Source: an uncultured Planctomycetaceae bacterium | Lineage (GTDB): Bacteria > Planctomycetota > Phycisphaerae > UBA1845 > UTPLA1 | DNA length: 6,945 nucleotides | NCBI GenBank assembly: GCA_938008425.1 | Contig: CALLKH010000512.1 | Span: 1 to 6,945, forward strand | Reading direction: 5' to 3' | In this document: one piece after another, positions 1 to 5,839 of the stretch | Layout: each line of letters opens with the position of its first letter | Position numbering within the stretch: the first letter of the stretch is position 1 | Notes under the pieces: model-generated | Database searches by the model: none | Seen by the model: only the letters and a program-made list of their open reading frames with translations | What the model was told of the DNA's origin: nothing | Program-made: the position numbers and the translations under genes

Positions 1-2
1 GA

Positions 3-1706
3 TCAGCGCTCGGCGGCTTCACAGGCTTCACCCAGAAGCTGACCAGTCTCGCGTCGAAGTCGTTCTCCGCGCTCCGGGGTGGGCTCGGATTTCTTCGCGA
101 CCTGAGCCTGGGCGGGGGCCCGGTCGTTCACGGCATCGCCGCTATCACGGGCGGCATCGACCAGCTGATCGAGCGCGGCTCCAAAATGTCGGCAACGCGG
201 GAGTCGTTCGAATCTCTCACGAGAGCGATGCCCAGGCAAGCCACGCTGCTTGCGCGGAGCTTCGTCGATGCCAGCAATGGGACACTGACGTTTCGCCGCG
301 CGATGGAGTTGTCAAATCGGGCGATCGCAAGTGGGATCAATGTGTCACGAGACCTGCCTAAGATTCTCGACTTCGCCAGCAAGAAGGCCATTTCAACGGG
401 CACATCATTTGACACCGCGGCCGATCGAATCATCACGGGTCTTTCGCGCGGGTCGGCGGCGTTTCTCGACGACTTCGGGATCCTCAATGACGGATTGGAG
501 GGCGTGAAGCGGACGTTCGATGAACTGAACGGCAAGGGCGCATTTGACGCGATGACGCCGGCCGCCCAGAAGGCCGAGTTCATTCGTCAGGCGATGAAGG
601 ACATTCGCGAGCAGCAGAGCAAGATCGGATTGACCGGCCGCGAGACGGCCTTTCAGTACGCGAGGCTCAAGAATCATATTGCCGACGCGGTTGACGGGTT
701 GTCCGAGGCGATCGCGGCTAGCGAATCCTTCAAGTCAGCGATGGAAGGCGTGAATGGGATCGTCGAGGGGATCAAGGAGCACTTCAGCGGCAAAGGCACG
801 CTCATGGAACTTTTCTTCGGCAAAGGCGGCGGCGGCGGTGTCCTCGGCATTGTCGGCGGAATCTTCGAAGACATTGGGAGCCTGGCAGCGAAGAGCTTCA
901 AGAAGGCCTTTCAATCTACGATCGACAACATCACCGGGCTGCTCGACTTGATCGGCGGCGGTTCATCGCCGGCGACGGGGGACGCCGCGACAACGCAGCC
1001 CGCAACCCAGCCAGCGTCCGACGGCGATGGCGCCAATGGTGTGCCCGGCGACATAGGCGCGGCATTTCCACAGATTCCTTTCACCGCGTCGGACTCGTCT
1101 GGATTGTTCCCCGCGACGTGGCGAGCGATTCAACAATTCCAGTCTGATTTCAGGCGACAGGCGCGAGATAAGAATGGCAAGCTCATCCCGCCCTGGCTGC
1201 TGGACCGCATGAAAGACGCCCCCCTCACCGACAAGGGGCTTTCCGACAGATATGGCGAGCGGAACCTCATCGATCGCGAGATTCGGAAACGCGAGGCCCA
1301 GGCGGCGCGGGATGCCAGAGCGATGGCGGCTCAGAGAGTCGCCGAAGCGCGCAAGGCGGGCTACGACATTGACCGTGAGATGGTCGAAAAAGAAATCCGC
1401 GAGAAGCTGATCAAAGACCGCACCGACGACCTTCGCGACCGCCGATCAGTTATCGAAGAAGAGATTCGCAGAACATGGGAGTGGACCATGCGGCGCGCCG
1501 CCGGGCGTGGTGCCGGCGTGGCGGGTGCACCTGGCGGTGGCGGCGCAAACCCGGACCCCCAAGGCGAAAAGGCCGCAAAAGTAATCGAGAAAATGGACGG
1601 CATCGAAGCTCTGCTAGCACAGGTTGTAACGGCTGGAGAATCGATTGCCTCTGCACTCGGCATGGGGGCACAGAAACTCGCCGTCGTTGGCGGGCGAAGA
1701 GCGTAG
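3..1706 (+). CDS. Phage tail tape-measure protein, C-terminal part (5' end outside window)
   Basis: The frame is open from base 3 to a TAG at 1704-1706, giving 567 residues; the true start lies upstream. An ATG at 186 sits inside conserved-looking sequence with no SD, so I do not take it as the start. Numbering from the first visible codon: residues 1-60 are Gly/Ala/Ser/Leu-rich. Residues about 65-165 contain the pattern typical of tape-measure proteins (RAMELSNRAIASG, then AADRIITGLSRGSAAFLDDFGI). A Gly-rich hydrophobic stretch (GGGGGVLGIVGGIFEDIG) is near residues 275-292. A Thr/Gln/Pro/Ala linker (TTQPATQPAS) is near 330. Residues about 415-500 are highly charged and probably helical. In the family, this protein sets tail length, fills the tail tube and enters the host envelope at infection. 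The identification rests on sequence character and on the hub-like gene downstream; a different large helical tail protein is less likely. Confidence 0.8.
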   Translation, partial: SALGGFTGFTQKLTSLASKSFSALRGGLGFLRDLSLGGGPVVHGIAAITGGIDQLIERGSKMSATRESFESLTRAMPRQATLLARSFVDASNGTLTFRRAMELSNRAIASGINVSRDLPKILDFASKKAISTGTSFDTAADRIITGLSRGSAAFLDDFGILNDGLEGVKRTFDELNGKGAFDAMTPAAQKAEFIRQAMKDIREQQSKIGLTGRETAFQYARLKNHIADAVDGLSEAIAASESFKSAMEGVNGIVEGIKEHFSGKGTLMELFFGKGGGGGVLGIVGGIFEDIGSLAAKSFKKAFQSTIDNITGLLDLIGGGSSPATGDAATTQPATQPASDGDGANGVPGDIGAAFPQIPFTASDSSGLFPATWRAIQQFQSDFRRQARDKNGKLIPPWLLDRMKDAPLTDKGLSDRYGERNLIDREIRKREAQAARDARAMAAQRVAEARKAGYDIDREMVEKEIREKLIKDRTDDLRDRRSVIEEEIRRTWEWTMRRAAGRGAGVAGAPGGGGANPDPQGEKAAKVIEKMDGIEALLAQVVTAGESIASALGMGAQKLAVVGGRRA

Positions 1707-1729
1707 AGCCGCAAGCGCGGCGATTGATG

Positions 1730-1734
1730 GGAGA
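1730..1734 (+). promoter_or_regulatory. Ribosome-binding site fixing the chaperone start at 1742
   Basis: GGAGA lies 7 bases before the ATG at 1742. An in-frame ATG at 1727 has no purine-rich motif at a usable distance, and the frame upstream of it runs inside the tape-measure gene. The 1742 start is therefore preferred. Confidence 0.65.
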
Positions 1735-1741
1735 CTGGTTG

Positions 1742-2218
1742 ATGAAACTGGACTTCGGGATTCTGCACGACCCGATTGAAATCGACATGGGAAAAGGCGA
1801 CCCCGTGAAGTTCTACGCCCGTTGGATGACGGCCACGGAGCGCATGCGGGCGGTACAGTTGTTCAACGGCAACACGATGGACCGATGCATGGAGTTCGTG
1901 TTTGGCCTGATTCAGAGGGTCGAGTCGATCGTTGACGTTAAGACCGGCCGAGAAATCGACATCAGCCATACATCGATCATTCCCGGGTGTGACAGTGACG
2001 TGTCAGTACTCGACATGGCCCTCGGCCGGATTCCGTTCGTTAAACAGGTGGAGCTATTCGGCTGTCTCCTGGCGATCAACGGCGTTGACTACCGTCCGAT
2101 CAAGCTGATGCTCGGAGAATTCCTCGGTGAGGCCGAGCTCAATCGGGTGGAGTCGCTACTCCGCCCTTTGTCAAATGCGGCAAGCGACTCGCGAGCCGCA
2201 TCGTCGCCAAGTTCATAA
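1742..2218 (+). CDS. Tail assembly chaperone-like protein, zero-frame short form (G-like)
   Basis: 158 residues from ATG 1742 to TAA 2216-2218, starting 35 bases after the tape-measure stop. The protein begins MKLDFGILHDPIEIDMG, followed by a mixed beta/helical region (VKFYARWMTATERMRAVQLF near residues 20-40). The residues up to about 143 look like a compact domain. The last 15 residues after the slippery site are a Ser/Ala-rich tail (SNAASDSRAASSPSS) that looks like filler before a stop. I see no direct similarity to a named protein. The chaperone call comes from the size, the tail-gene neighbourhood and above all the frameshift arrangement, which matches lambda G/GT: an abundant short form and a rarer -1 extended form that together load the tape measure. 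Its place downstream of the tape-measure gene is atypical for that role, so the function is an inference. Confidence 0.65.
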   Translation: MKLDFGILHDPIEIDMGKGDPVKFYARWMTATERMRAVQLFNGNTMDRCMEFVFGLIQRVESIVDVKTGREIDISHTSIIPGCDSDVSVLDMALGRIPFVKQVELFGCLLAINGVDYRPIKLMLGEFLGEAELNRVESLLRPLSNAASDSRAASSPSS

Positions 2219-2358
2219 CTGTTCGAAATCTGTCGGCGATCGTACTTGGTAGCTACTCGTGTGACCTGATGGAGCTTCCGTCCGTTGCCTACGATGAACT
2301 TTGCAATCTGGTCGTCGCGCGGGACCGGACAGTCCTTTGGCTCGATCCAGAGGCGTGA
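1742..2358 (+). CDS. Frameshifted long form of the chaperone-like protein (GT-like), join via -1 shift at 2170
   Basis: Read 1742-2170, then re-read base 2170 and continue in the -1 frame to TGA 2356-2358: 143 + 62 = 205 residues. The extension begins VKCGKRLASRIVAKFITVRN and ends ARDRTVLWLDPEA. Its composition is that of a normal folded protein, unlike the low-complexity zero-frame tail. The -1 frame is closed upstream by a TGA at 2128-2130. Between there and the slip site it has no ATG, GTG or TTG, and the first ATG (2269) would leave only 29 residues. An independent gene is therefore unlikely. The -1 stop lies 7 bases before the next start (2366), matching the tight spacing elsewhere, whereas the zero-frame stop would leave 147 unused bases. 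In lambda, the T extension of GT binds tail tube subunits while the G domain binds the tape measure; that assignment here is by analogy. Confidence 0.72.
2146..2207 (+). other. Programmed -1 ribosomal frameshift signal
   Basis: Three elements line up. (1) A slippery heptamer C CCT TTG at 2164-2170 is in the correct phase: zero-frame codons CCT (2165-2167) and TTG (2168-2170) re-pair as CCC and TTT. (2) An SD-like GGTGGAG at 2146-2152 has its GGAG ending 11 bases before the heptamer, comparable to the stimulatory site upstream of the E. coli dnaX slippery sequence. (3) A perfect inverted repeat, ATGCGGC (2175-2181) with GCCGCAT (2195-2201), starts 4 bases after the heptamer and has a 13-base loop. 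Inside the loop GCG (2184-2186) can pair with CGC (2190-2192), lengthening the hairpin. Loop bases GCGAC (2184-2188) also complement GTCGC (2203-2207), but a one-base connector makes a classical pseudoknot sterically doubtful. Confidence 0.78.
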
Positions 2359-2365
2359 GGCATGA

Positions 2366-2770
2366 ATGGCTTTGATCCTGACATTCAACGGCCAGCAGGT
2401 CGCCACCTACTTCAAGCACGTGCAGCCGGCGACGCACGCGCTCACACCCCCGGCAAGGAAGATCGGCGTGTTTCAGCCGCTCGGCGATGTGAACTCGGAC
2501 AGCATCAACTTGCTTCGGGCGTACATCTTTCACGTGGCGATCGAAGGCGTGGACAACATCGACGCGGCCCGGACGATCGACGCGATTCAGGGGCTTGTGG
2601 GTCTGGCGGGCGATGTGGCGATCATGGATGGCCTGACGGCGCGAGCGCTCTATGCCGGGTACACGATCGACGAAGTGTCGACGCCGACGCTGGGCGACGG
2701 CTACGGCGGCCGATTCGCAGAGGAAATGACCATTACCGCGGTCGGGCGAGCAATGCCCGTGTACGCTTGA
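2366..2770 (+). CDS. Small phage tail-tip protein candidate, function unassigned
   Basis: 134 residues from ATG 2366, preceded by GAGG (2357-2360) at 5-base spacing, to TGA 2768-2770. A second ATG at 2362 is in another frame and opens an Arg-rich reading with no protein character, so 2366 is chosen. The protein starts MALILTFNGQQVATYFKH, a likely beta strand. It continues with a helix or strand region (NLLRAYIFHVAIEGVDNIDA, residues about 48-67), a short helix with DAIQGLVGLAG, and ends with alternating strands (GRFAEEMTITAVGRAMPVYA). No signal peptide or membrane segment is seen. It lies between the chaperone-like gene and the hub-like gene. In siphophages this slot often holds a distal-tail (Dit-like) or minor tail protein that joins tube to hub, and in Mu-like phages a DNA-circularisation-type protein. 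I cannot tell these apart, so only a structural tail role is proposed. Confidence 0.7.
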   Translation: MALILTFNGQQVATYFKHVQPATHALTPPARKIGVFQPLGDVNSDSINLLRAYIFHVAIEGVDNIDAARTIDAIQGLVGLAGDVAIMDGLTARALYAGYTIDEVSTPTLGDGYGGRFAEEMTITAVGRAMPVYA

Positions 2771-2772
2771 TC

Positions 2773-2776
2773 GGAG
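2773..2776 (+). promoter_or_regulatory. Ribosome-binding site favouring GTG 2782 as hub start
   Basis: GGAG lies 5 bases before GTG 2782 and directly follows the previous stop (2768-2770). The alternatives are GTG 2776, which overlaps the motif, and ATG 2800, which has only a weak GGCGAG about 10 bases upstream. The 2782 start is the best compromise, but 2800 cannot be excluded. Confidence 0.5.
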
Positions 2777-2781
2777 TGCTT

Positions 2782-4314
2782 GTGGCGAGTTATTCGCTCA
2801 TGATTAACGGTGTCACCGTCGCGGCCTCATCGGGGCCGATCGGCAGTTCACCCGCGCCCGGGGCGTCGGTCTCGCTGGTGTCATTCGAGCGTAATTACGA
2901 CGATCCCTCGGAGCTCGTGTTCCGCGTGCTCGGCGACTGGCGCGACACGCCGTACCCGCCTGACTCGTCGGTCGTGCTGAAGGTGGATGGCGTGATCGTG
3001 TTCGAAGGGCTGCTTCATCTACCTCGGCCGGTGCTGGCGACGCATGAATACCCGGCGGTCGAGTACACCGCCTATGACCGATCGAGAGCCCTTCGAGGAC
3101 CGGCCGCGGTCAATGCTCAGGGCTTCCCCGAGATCAATCTGCCGGGCGGCACGCTCGCCAGCGTGGCCGCGGCGTACTTCGCCCTGGCGGCGGATGAACT
3201 GACGGCACGCGGCGTGAGTGCGTCGCCGGCGTTTAACTCCGGCGCGGACGCGGTTGCCTGCTTTCCCGTTTCGATCAACGGAGAAACGATCGACGAGGCG
3301 GTTCGGCAGATTGCGGCCGCGGCTCCTGGCGTGCGCGTGCTCATGGCACCGCCGGCCTCCATCGGCGGCGACAGCGTCTATACGTTTGTGCGCCTCATGG
3401 AGTCGCCGCTTTTCGACGTGACGCTCGACGATGAGCGCGTGCAGTCGCTCGATATTCAGCCAAACGTTGACGGCCGCTGCGGCGCGGTGCGAACCCTCGG
3501 CGGGCAGACGCAGGGCTCGGCCGACGTGGAGGCGGAGGAGGATGTCGCGCTCACGCCGGCGTGGAACCCGGCGTTGGAGCCTGACTGGCGGCTTCGCGAC
3601 GCCTACGAAAAGACGCCGGCCGGATCGCCATTCGACGCGGACAAGTCGCTCGTCTTTCGCGCGTACACCTGGGAGGACGACGGTATCACGGAGGACCGCA
3701 TTCGGCGGGCGATGATTCGGATCGTCGATGATCCGAACCCGCTCGATGCCGTCTGGCAACCCCGCGCGATCGAGTCGGTCGACGCGGAGAATAAGACCGT
3801 CATTCTAAAGCGGCCGGCGATCCCGCCTTACCACCTTCGCAACCGACTTCAGGCGCTCAACCCTAATCACAAGGGCCGATCGGTTGCGGTGCCGGCGAAA
3901 CTTCGTGTCGCCGAGAGCGGCACGGCCTCGACGCCGATCTACATCGTCAGCTTCCGGGTGCCCGAGGATGGCTTCGCCGGCCGAGCGTTTCAGATGATGC
4001 CGATCACATGTGGCTACGAGAAGACGGTCGTGGTGCCGGGCGGCGTCGATCGCGAGCAGTACGCGAACGACGCATTCGCGGCACTCTCCGAGCCCGTGGT
4101 CACCGGGTCGGTGCCGCTCGATGAGGGCCTGCCGGCCGCGCTGTGGCGGCTCGATCGGCGCATCAATCTGCGCACGAACAGCCACGGCGCGACGGGCTAT
4201 GAGGATCTTCGCGCTCCGTTGCTCGGCGTCTCTCACCAGTGGGCGGCCGGCGAGACGGCCACGCTGCAATTCAATCGCGACGACTCTGTCGCCCTGGCGG
4301 AGGGCGCGCAGTGA
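2782..4314 (+). CDS. Probable baseplate hub / tail-tip protein (gpD/gp44/Tal-type)
   Basis: 510 residues from GTG 2782 to TGA 4312-4314. The frame is open further upstream, but there it shadows the 2366-2770 gene, so the SD-supported start is used. The N-terminal 110 residues carry the hub pattern: an early strand with a Pro/Ser turn, then VSFERNYDDPSELVFRVLG, then VVLKVDGVIVFEGLL (about residues 64-78), i.e. a 'V...vDG..vF.G' strand pair, then VEYTAYDRSRAL. A middle region with Asp/Glu-rich loops follows. The C-terminal region (about 460-502) has INLRTNSHGATGYEDLRAPL and HQWAAGETATLQFNRDD, resembling the closing beta domain of such hubs. In tailed phages this ring caps the tube and anchors the spike or fibres. 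No peptidase or lysozyme motif is visible. The call rests on pattern and position after the tape-measure gene; the exact subfamily is uncertain. Confidence 0.6.
   Translation: MASYSLMINGVTVAASSGPIGSSPAPGASVSLVSFERNYDDPSELVFRVLGDWRDTPYPPDSSVVLKVDGVIVFEGLLHLPRPVLATHEYPAVEYTAYDRSRALRGPAAVNAQGFPEINLPGGTLASVAAAYFALAADELTARGVSASPAFNSGADAVACFPVSINGETIDEAVRQIAAAAPGVRVLMAPPASIGGDSVYTFVRLMESPLFDVTLDDERVQSLDIQPNVDGRCGAVRTLGGQTQGSADVEAEEDVALTPAWNPALEPDWRLRDAYEKTPAGSPFDADKSLVFRAYTWEDDGITEDRIRRAMIRIVDDPNPLDAVWQPRAIESVDAENKTVILKRPAIPPYHLRNRLQALNPNHKGRSVAVPAKLRVAESGTASTPIYIVSFRVPEDGFAGRAFQMMPITCGYEKTVVVPGGVDREQYANDAFAALSEPVVTGSVPLDEGLPAALWRLDRRINLRTNSHGATGYEDLRAPLLGVSHQWAAGETATLQFNRDDSVALAEGAQ
4299..4304 (+). 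promoter_or_regulatory. Strong ribosome-binding site for GTG 4311
   Basis: GGAGGG sits inside the end of the hub gene, 6 bases before a GTG whose last two bases form the hub TGA (GTGA overlap, 4311-4314). It selects GTG 4311 over in-frame upstream codons that lie inside the hub reading frame. Confidence 0.7.
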
Positions 4315-5192
4315 TCATCAATCGACTCGTCGATAACTTCCGGGACTTGTACGGCCGTCTCAATGCCGGCCGCCGCAAGGACAAGCGAATCGAGGCGCGG
4401 CTCGATCGGCTGGAGGCGGCGATTGCGGCACTCAAGGGCAACGCCGACGCGGGCTTCGACGTTGCGCTGCAGCATGTCGCACCGGTTACACCACTGATGA
4501 TCATCGAGCGGCTCGTGGTGGGCTCTGACGAGACCGGCTACCCGGACATCGGCGGCGTTGCGATCGATTACTTCCGGGCACGGCGGCTGGAGCTCGACCC
4601 CGCGCCCTACGCCGGCGAGACGACGAACCGCTGGCGCATCGACCCCGACTTCGACACCCAAGATTATGTCGTGATGGCGACACCCGGCAGCACCGGCTTC
4701 TTTCCGGGTTGCATGGTCTGGGCCTGCCTCACCCACGAGGCCCGAATCTGGGGGTACAGCAACGAGATCAAGTACGAGGGCGAGGTATATGTCGCTATCG
4801 CGGGCGAGCACAACGGCTTCGCGGGCCGCGCGGGAGCGCCGGCGGCCAACCCCACCTCGACGCCCGGGCAGTACTACGCCTGGGACCAGTACTTTAGCGG
4901 GCTGTCCTATCTCGACAGCTACTTCAGCGGGCAAGTCATCGAGTTCATTGATCCCGCCGACCCCGAGAATCCATTTGCACCCAGCTTCACGCTTCCGGTT
5001 GCTCTGCAGCTTGAAAGCTTGTCGCGCGAAGCGGCAATCACGAGCTACCTCGGCGTGCCGGCGGGAACGCCGATCTGGTTGCGGTACTTGAACAAGCAAA
5101 TCGGCGACGTCCCATTTAGCACAGGCGTCTTCGTCTTCAATCACGCGACGCACCCCGAATCCGAGCCGTGTGCCCCAACGAAGGAGGAGTGA
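4311..5192 (+). CDS. Unrecognised tail-tip or fibre-like protein with N-terminal coiled coil
   Basis: 293 residues from GTG 4311 to TGA 5190-5192. Residues 21-42 (RRKDKRIEARLDRLEAAIAALK) are charged and helical with hydrophobics at I27, L31, L34, I38 and L41, spaced 4-3-4-3. This is a short coiled coil, usually dimeric or trimeric. The remainder is rich in Gly, Tyr, Phe, Trp and Pro and looks beta-rich (e.g. EVYVAIAGEHNGFAG, then GQYYAWDQYFSGLSYLDSYF near residues 185-205). It ends in a hydrophilic tail, CAPTKEE. No signal peptide, catalytic motif or named domain is recognised. A short oligomerising helix followed by an aromatic, beta-rich body directly after the hub fits a tail fibre or adhesin subunit. 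That is inferred from position and composition; another structural tip protein is equally possible. Confidence 0.72.
   Translation: MIINRLVDNFRDLYGRLNAGRRKDKRIEARLDRLEAAIAALKGNADAGFDVALQHVAPVTPLMIIERLVVGSDETGYPDIGGVAIDYFRARRLELDPAPYAGETTNRWRIDPDFDTQDYVVMATPGSTGFFPGCMVWACLTHEARIWGYSNEIKYEGEVYVAIAGEHNGFAGRAGAPAANPTSTPGQYYAWDQYFSGLSYLDSYFSGQVIEFIDPADPENPFAPSFTLPVALQLESLSREAAITSYLGVPAGTPIWLRYLNKQIGDVPFSTGVFVFNHATHPESEPCAPTKEE
5181..5189 (+). promoter_or_regulatory. Ribosome-binding site selecting ATG 5192
   Basis: AAGGAGGAG is among the best SD matches in the window. Its GGAGG core (5183-5187) ends 4 bases before ATG 5192, which overlaps the previous TGA (TGATG, 5190-5194). The in-frame GTG at 5168 lacks such a motif and would place the SD inside the coding sequence, so it is rejected. 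Confidence 0.75.
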
Positions 5193-5839
5193 TGGGCCTG
5201 CCGAGCCTGACAGAGAATGGGCTGTGGCGTCGCACGGACGACGGCCTTATTGAGCGAGGCTGCTGCGGCTGTGAATGCACGCTGGAGTATTTGCACCTTG
5301 CGTTCTCGAACATCAACCTGTCGGATTGCAACTACGTGACCGGCTGCGGAGGGCCGCCCTGCTGCCCGTGCTGTCACTACAACGACGTCACGGGCGGCGT
5401 GAATCTCTCTGTCGTGATTCCGAAGCGCACGGGCGGCGCTCTGCCGGGTCAGCTCCCATTTTGTTATTGGGGCAACACGCTGAGCACCGGACGTTACGCC
5501 TGCTCGTCGAGCCCACCCGGAACGATCGGCACGGTGCCGTATGTCACCCTCCAGGCGGCCGTCATCGCGTGGCCCGCCTATACGTCGACCGCCTACGTGC
5601 TGCTGTCGCGCGGGCCGGTCGCACCGGGGTCGTGCGTGTCTCCGCCGAACCATCCAGGGGGCGGATTCGGCGGCGGCGGCCAGTACTACTTTTACAGGCA
5701 GTTCTCATCAACCGAGGAGGAATTCTGCACGCGTCGCACGTTCTCGAATTCGCTTCCGAATTCAGCATGCGGGCAGACCTCTTCGCCCTTCTGGCGAGGT
5801 CTTGGTTATGGAGGGACGGTGACGATCACCCCGCTATGA
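5192..5839 (+). CDS. Cysteine- and glycine-rich protein of unknown function
   Basis: 215 residues from ATG 5192 to TGA 5837-5839. It has 15 cysteines (about 7%), in two N-terminal clusters, GCCGCEC (residues 23-29) and TGCGGPPCCPCC (about 50-61), and then single residues spread through the protein. A Gly/aromatic segment (PGGGFGGGGQYYFYRQF) lies near residues 155-171 and the C-terminus is strand-like (GYGGTVTITPL). There is no signal peptide, so a secreted disulphide protein is not indicated. Metal binding through the paired CC and CxC motifs, or disulphides formed after virion release, are both possible. Its place between the fibre-like and zinc-ribbon-like genes, with stop/start overlaps on both sides, ties it to tail-tip expression. 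I recognise no family. It is a real gene on the strength of its SD, tight coupling and non-shadow composition. Confidence 0.7.
   Translation: MGLPSLTENGLWRRTDDGLIERGCCGCECTLEYLHLAFSNINLSDCNYVTGCGGPPCCPCCHYNDVTGGVNLSVVIPKRTGGALPGQLPFCYWGNTLSTGRYACSSSPPGTIGTVPYVTLQAAVIAWPAYTSTAYVLLSRGPVAPGSCVSPPNHPGGGFGGGGQYYFYRQFSSTEEEFCTRRTFSNSLPNSACGQTSSPFWRGLGYGGTVTITPL

Noticed and set aside
3..239. Minus-strand open frame over the first 240 bases
   Set aside because: Antisense shadow of the tape-measure frame, which is open on the + strand from base 3 onward with tail-protein composition.
1475..1741. N-terminal extension of the chaperone-like gene from 1475
   Set aside because: It overlaps the tape-measure C-terminus out of frame and reads as Arg/Trp-rich shadow; the SD at 1730-1734 points to ATG 1742.
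2184..2207. H-type pseudoknot between loop GCGAC and downstream GTCGC at the frameshift site
   Set aside because: The pairing exists, but only one base (2202) would have to span the 7-bp stem, which is sterically unlikely. The simple hairpin is kept as the stimulator.
2362..2781. Upstream extension of the hub frame through the 2366-2770 gene, from ATG 2362
   Set aside because: The translation is Arg/Gly/Asp-rich low-quality sequence out of phase with a well-supported gene; GTG 2782 with GGAG explains the hub start. No slippery heptamer is seen near 2768 that would fuse the two genes.
4233..5153. Long open frame on the minus strand (306 codons)
   Set aside because: It is antisense to the 4311-5192 gene and to the hub end, is rich in Arg/Val/Ala as expected of a GC-rich shadow, and has no good SD. 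The + strand reading has SD, coupling and protein-like composition.
5776..5801. Bulged hairpin GACCT-CTT-CGCC / GGCG-AGGTC that could look like a terminator
   Set aside because: It lies inside the coding sequence, has a 3-base bulge and no following T-run, and the next gene is translationally coupled, so termination here would be counterproductive.
5275..5835. Frame-1 extension upstream of the zinc-ribbon-like gene (about 187 extra codons)
   Set aside because: It shadows the Cys-rich 5192-5839 gene with Arg-rich sequence, and no slippery motif occurs near 5820-5839 for a frameshift fusion. ATG 5836 with stop/start overlap is simpler.
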